Positions 40,132 to 42,633 of a stretch of DNA of 42,633 bases are shown one piece after another; positions within the stretch are counted from its first letter, which is position 1, and each line of letters begins with the position of its first letter. Both the position numbers and the translations under genes were made by a program. Source of the stretch: Nanobdellota archaeon (GTDB lineage: Archaea > Nanobdellota > Nanobdellia > Pacearchaeales > GW2011-AR1). The stretch lies in assembly GCA_018816335.1 (NCBI GenBank), contig JAHIVP010000007.1, positions 1 to 42,633 on the forward strand. The letters are read 5' to 3'. The notes under the pieces were generated by a model. That model was not told the origin of the DNA. It ran no database searches and saw only the letters and a program-made list of their open reading frames with translations.

Positions 40132-40719
40132 ATGAATGTTAGAGATTTGGGGTTGAGATGGTTGAATCCTGATAGATTGTTTGATGAAATTTCAAGAACT
40201 ATGCCTGGAAGCCAAGTTGTTTGTTATGGGGCTTTTAGACCTACAAAATTAACATTGCCTATAAGAAAGTTGTGGAGAGATTTTAAATTTGGCCAGTTGG
40301 TAGATGTTCGAGTAAAAGCTCCTGTTTTTTATAGTAGTAATGAAGAAATTTATAGAGTTGGAAGTTTGTTGGTTGTTTCAGGAGTTTATAGAGAAGATGT
40401 TGATTATGAAGATGCTTGTCCAAGAACATTTGAAGAGATGAGATTTAAGTTGGGGATGAATGTTCCTGTTGAGGAAGAAGGAAGAATGATTATTGGTTCT
40501 ACAACAGTAAAAGCTAGTAGTAAATCTGGAGAACTTAAAGGATACTTTAGTAGGAGAGTTAGTAGAGAGGATGAAGGACTTCCTTATAAGAATAGGTTAC
40601 CGATGAAAGAGTGGTTTTTTAGGGAGGGGTTGGGTCCTCAAGAAGTTGATGTTGAGGAGTTGTTTGCATCTCCTGAGAGAACAGAAGAAAGTCAAGTTAA
40701 TGGTGAGGAAGTAGGATGA
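40132..40719 (+). CDS. Soluble protein, unknown
   Basis: 195 residues, beta-rich with many Arg (GQLVDVRVKAPVFYSSNEEIYRVGSLLVVSGVYRED). The C-terminal ~25 residues are acidic and probably disordered (ERTEESQVNGEEV). It is 53 nt after the hydrolase gene. No family recognised; the fold might be OB- or beta-barrel-like by pattern, which is weak evidence. Confidence 0.6.
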   Translation: MNVRDLGLRWLNPDRLFDEISRTMPGSQVVCYGAFRPTKLTLPIRKLWRDFKFGQLVDVRVKAPVFYSSNEEIYRVGSLLVVSGVYREDVDYEDACPRTFEEMRFKLGMNVPVEEEGRMIIGSTTVKASSKSGELKGYFSRRVSREDEGLPYKNRLPMKEWFFREGLGPQEVDVEELFASPERTEESQVNGEEVG

Positions 40720-40727
40720 TAATATTT

Positions 40728-41651
40728 TTACATTCTGTCTAACAAAGCAATTCTTTTATCTAAACTTGGGTGAGTAGAGAAAAAGTCTGATTGTTTTTTA
40801 TCTGCAGATGCGTCTGATTTTGCTGGGTCGTTCATGAATAAAGGATTGATTGCTCCTGAGACTTTTATTGGTTTATCATTTTTTATTTTCTTTAGTGCGT
40901 TTTTTAATCCTGTTGGTGTTCGTGTGAATTTAACTGCTGTTGCATCTGCTGTGAATTCTCTTTTTCTTGAAATTGAAAGTTGGACAATTTGAACAACAAT
41001 TGGAGCTAGGATTGCTAAAACAATTCCTATTATCATTATTATTGCTTGACCTTTTCCATCTCTGTTTCCTCCGCCTCCTCCACCCCGTGAGAACCACAAA
41101 CTTCTTAAAAATATTTGAGAAATTATTGCAATCATTCCCACCATAACAGCGACGAGAGTCATGAATCTAATGTCATAGTTTGCAATGTGGGAAAGTTCGT
41201 GAGCTAAGACTCCTTCTAGTTCTTGTTTGTCTAATTTTTGTAAGGCTCCCTCGGTTACGCATATTACAGCGTGTTCAGGGTCACGGCCAGAAGCGAAGGC
41301 ATTGATTTGTTCTGATTTCATTACATAAAGTTTAGGCATAGGAAGTCCTGATGCTAGAGTTAGTCCTTCAACTAGATGATAGTATTGTCTATGTTCTGTT
41401 TGTGAAGCTAGTTTTGCATTAACAGAAGCTAGAGCTATTTTATGTGAATTGTAATAAGAAATTAAAATATAAGCTAAGGATATTATGATTGCAAGAATCA
41501 TTATGATAAAAAAGAATCCTGGGTCTGTTAACAGAGAGATTACATATCCGAATGCTAAAAAAACTAGGAAAATTATGAATATTAGGAAGAATGATTTTCT
41601 TTTGTTTGATGCTATTTGATTGTGGAAGACAATTCTTGGAAGTTCTTTCAT
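40728..41651 (-). CDS. htpX: HtpX-like membrane metalloprotease
   Basis: 307 residues, M48 family. Four likely membrane segments (about 18-35, 44-66, 164-182 and 200-222), zinc motif HELSHIANYD (HExxH) and a later RKREFTADATAVKF (third ligand Glu). MPKLYVMKSEQINAFASGRDPEHA is typical. It removes damaged membrane proteins. Full length. The GGGGGN stretch between the two last membrane segments is a usual linker. Confidence 0.93.
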   Translation of the reverse strand: MKELPRIVFHNQIASNKRKSFFLIFIIFLVFLAFGYVISLLTDPGFFFIIMILAIIISLAYILISYYNSHKIALASVNAKLASQTEHRQYYHLVEGLTLASGLPMPKLYVMKSEQINAFASGRDPEHAVICVTEGALQKLDKQELEGVLAHELSHIANYDIRFMTLVAVMVGMIAIISQIFLRSLWFSRGGGGGGNRDGKGQAIIMIIGIVLAILAPIVVQIVQLSISRKREFTADATAVKFTRTPTGLKNALKKIKNDKPIKVSGAINPLFMNDPAKSDASADKKQSDFFSTHPSLDKRIALLDRM

Positions 41652-41679
41652 GTTTTATTATAAGGATTTAGATATATAA

Positions 41680-42150
41680 ATGTTAATGATAAGTTTTATA
41701 AGTGTATATTATCTGAGGAAAATTATTGGAAGGAGACATTTTGATAGGACTTTGTATGGGCCGCGACATCCTAGAGCTAACTCTTATGTTATTAATGGAA
41801 AGCATAGAATTAGTTTGGTTGAGAGTTTAGGAACAGATACTGCTTATGTTTTAATACAAGGGTTAGGTGCTGAAAGAGGTAATGGTTATTGGGAGATGCA
41901 GGAATTAATTGTTGAAGGAGGAAGACCAAATAGTTTGAATAGTTTGAAGATTCCAGGCCAAGAAGAAGAAAAAACTGATGAAGATTTTAAAGGGTATGTT
42001 CAGTTGGTTGATATGTTTGAAGTAAGAGATGGGATAAATCGTGAAGGATTTCCAAGAAGAACAAAAGAAGGAATTGTAAAGATAAGATTTAAACCTAATG
42101 AAAGAGTTTGGTTTAAAGTTCAAGAGGTTGATAGTCCACATAAAAAATGA
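41680..42150 (+). CDS. Protein of unknown function
   Basis: 156 residues in the ORF track, but the true start is unclear: a TATA-like ATATATAAATG lies right at the first ATG, which would put transcription start beyond it. Later candidate starts lack an ATG. The body is mixed beta (YVLIQGLGAERGNGYWEMQELIVEGG; EGIVKIRFKPNERVWFKV). It overlaps the next gene by 4 nt (ATGA), suggesting a two-gene unit. No family recognised. Confidence 0.5.
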   Translation: MLMISFISVYYLRKIIGRRHFDRTLYGPRHPRANSYVINGKHRISLVESLGTDTAYVLIQGLGAERGNGYWEMQELIVEGGRPNSLNSLKIPGQEEEKTDEDFKGYVQLVDMFEVRDGINREGFPRRTKEGIVKIRFKPNERVWFKVQEVDSPHKK

Positions 42151-42488
42151 ATAAAGATCATTTGAAGAAAAGTTGTGAGAAAAAATTTCCAGATTCTGAT
42201 TATAGTAGATTATACTGGTTTATGGAAGAAGTTGCTAAGTTGAATTTTTGTGTTGCTACAGGATGGGAAGCTGATGAAGTTAGTGTATCAAAAGATTGTG
42301 CAATTAGAGGGAGAATTTTTAAGACCACTAAAAATTATACTAGATTACAAATGCCTAATGGGAAAGAAATTAAATTAGACAGATTAACTTATGAAGATAT
42401 TGTTAGGTATTTGCCAGTTAGAGGTTTTGAAGGACAACATAGACATTGTGATGCTGATAGTTTTGATCATCCTGAGATGAGAGAGTGA
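42147..42488 (+). CDS. Protein of unknown function
   Basis: 113 residues, starting in the ATGA overlap of the previous gene. Charged and globular, with several Cys and His in the C-terminus (GFEGQHRHCDADSFDHPE), possibly metal-binding. No membrane segment. No family recognised. Confidence 0.6.
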   Translation: MNKDHLKKSCEKKFPDSDYSRLYWFMEEVAKLNFCVATGWEADEVSVSKDCAIRGRIFKTTKNYTRLQMPNGKEIKLDRLTYEDIVRYLPVRGFEGQHRHCDADSFDHPEMRE

Positions 42489-42560
42489 TTGATTCAAATC
42501 AGGCTTTGCCATGATTTTCCTCTAAGAAATTTATTAATTGAGAGAAATTTTAAGGGGTGT
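42489..42560 (+). repeat. Dispersed AT-rich repeat R6
   Basis: CAGGCTTTGCC..., TCTAAGAAATTTATTAATTG, then GAAATTTTAAGGGGTGTGATTAG, in the R1 order. The remaining bases to the window end hold another TTTATTAAAAAATTT but no gene. Confidence 0.45.
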
Positions 42561-42633
42561 GATTAGTTTGATTGTTAAGGGAAGAGATTTATTAAAAAAT
42601 TTAATCAAAACTTACATCAAGCTCGAGCCCACA

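Noticed and set aside
1-42633. CRISPR array or rRNA genes
   Set aside because: No regularly spaced direct repeats and no rRNA-like conserved stretches were found on either strand.

Overview
The window looks like part of a small AT-rich genome of a DPANN-type archaeon (Woesearchaeota/Pacearchaeota-like). Aminoacyl-tRNA synthetases of archaeal type (ThrRS with the archaeal N-terminal editing domain, GluRS, TrpRS), diphthine synthase, archaeal Elp3, a XerA-type recombinase, class III signal-peptide pilins, a TrmB-like regulator and ADP-forming acyl-CoA synthetase all point to Archaea. Many genes have a TATA-like box about 25-30 nt before the ATG and no Shine-Dalgarno (leaderless style); the pilin operon is an exception, with very strong SD sites. 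Assignment to a lineage is inference from gene content; I could not run a search.

Layout. 1-1.3 kb: an unexplained stem-loop and xerA. 1.3-3.3 kb: a minus-strand five-gene envelope operon (membrane protein, Tat-exported M15-type peptidase, two small proteins, transglutaminase-like lipoprotein). 3.4-7.0 kb: a pilin-like protein, then thrS, followed by an antisense LAGLIDADG homing endonuclease gene and, beyond it, a second diverged copy of the thrS 3' end. 7.2-11.5 kb: YvcK-like protein, a Trm9-like methyltransferase, a broken RelE toxin, and an MTA phosphorylase-APRT fusion. 11.7-13.3 kb: elp3 whose GNAT domain carries an in-frame insert containing a tRNA-like gene. 13.4-17.4 kb: three pilins, gltX, a Ser-rich coiled-coil protein. 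17.6-22.6 kb: a cluster of large cytoplasmic proteins (unknown, acidic disordered, xylose-isomerase-like TIM barrel, nucleotidyltransferase). 22.6-28.9 kb: rubrerythrin, cold-shock protein, dph5 (with a duplicated 5' end flanking an extra gene), a lone receiver domain, a RelBE-like toxin-antitoxin pair, a frameshifted gene and an acetyl-CoA synthetase (ADP) alpha subunit with an in-frame palindromic insert. 28.9-42.6 kb: TrmB-like regulator plus NYN nuclease, trpS, a receptor-like membrane protein with His-rich linker and degenerate cyclase fold, ino1, a degenerate Ncs6/TtuA-like protein and a PP-loop thiolase-like protein, an MBL hydrolase, htpX, and several unknown small proteins.

Two themes stand out. 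(1) Host genes are interrupted by DNA that restores or preserves the host gene: thrS (3' end replaced, old end left behind), dph5 (5' end duplicated, 690 bp period), elp3 (in-frame insert with a tRNA-like gene and a duplicated anticodon arm), and the acyl-CoA synthetase (in-frame palindromes). (2) Several dispersed, structured intergenic families are visible, the best being a two-hairpin element in front of at least four plus-strand genes, whose stems change sequence while keeping pairing. Functionally, Elp3, the Trm9-like methyltransferase and the Ncs6-like/PP-loop proteins all belong to, or derive from, tRNA wobble-uridine modification families.
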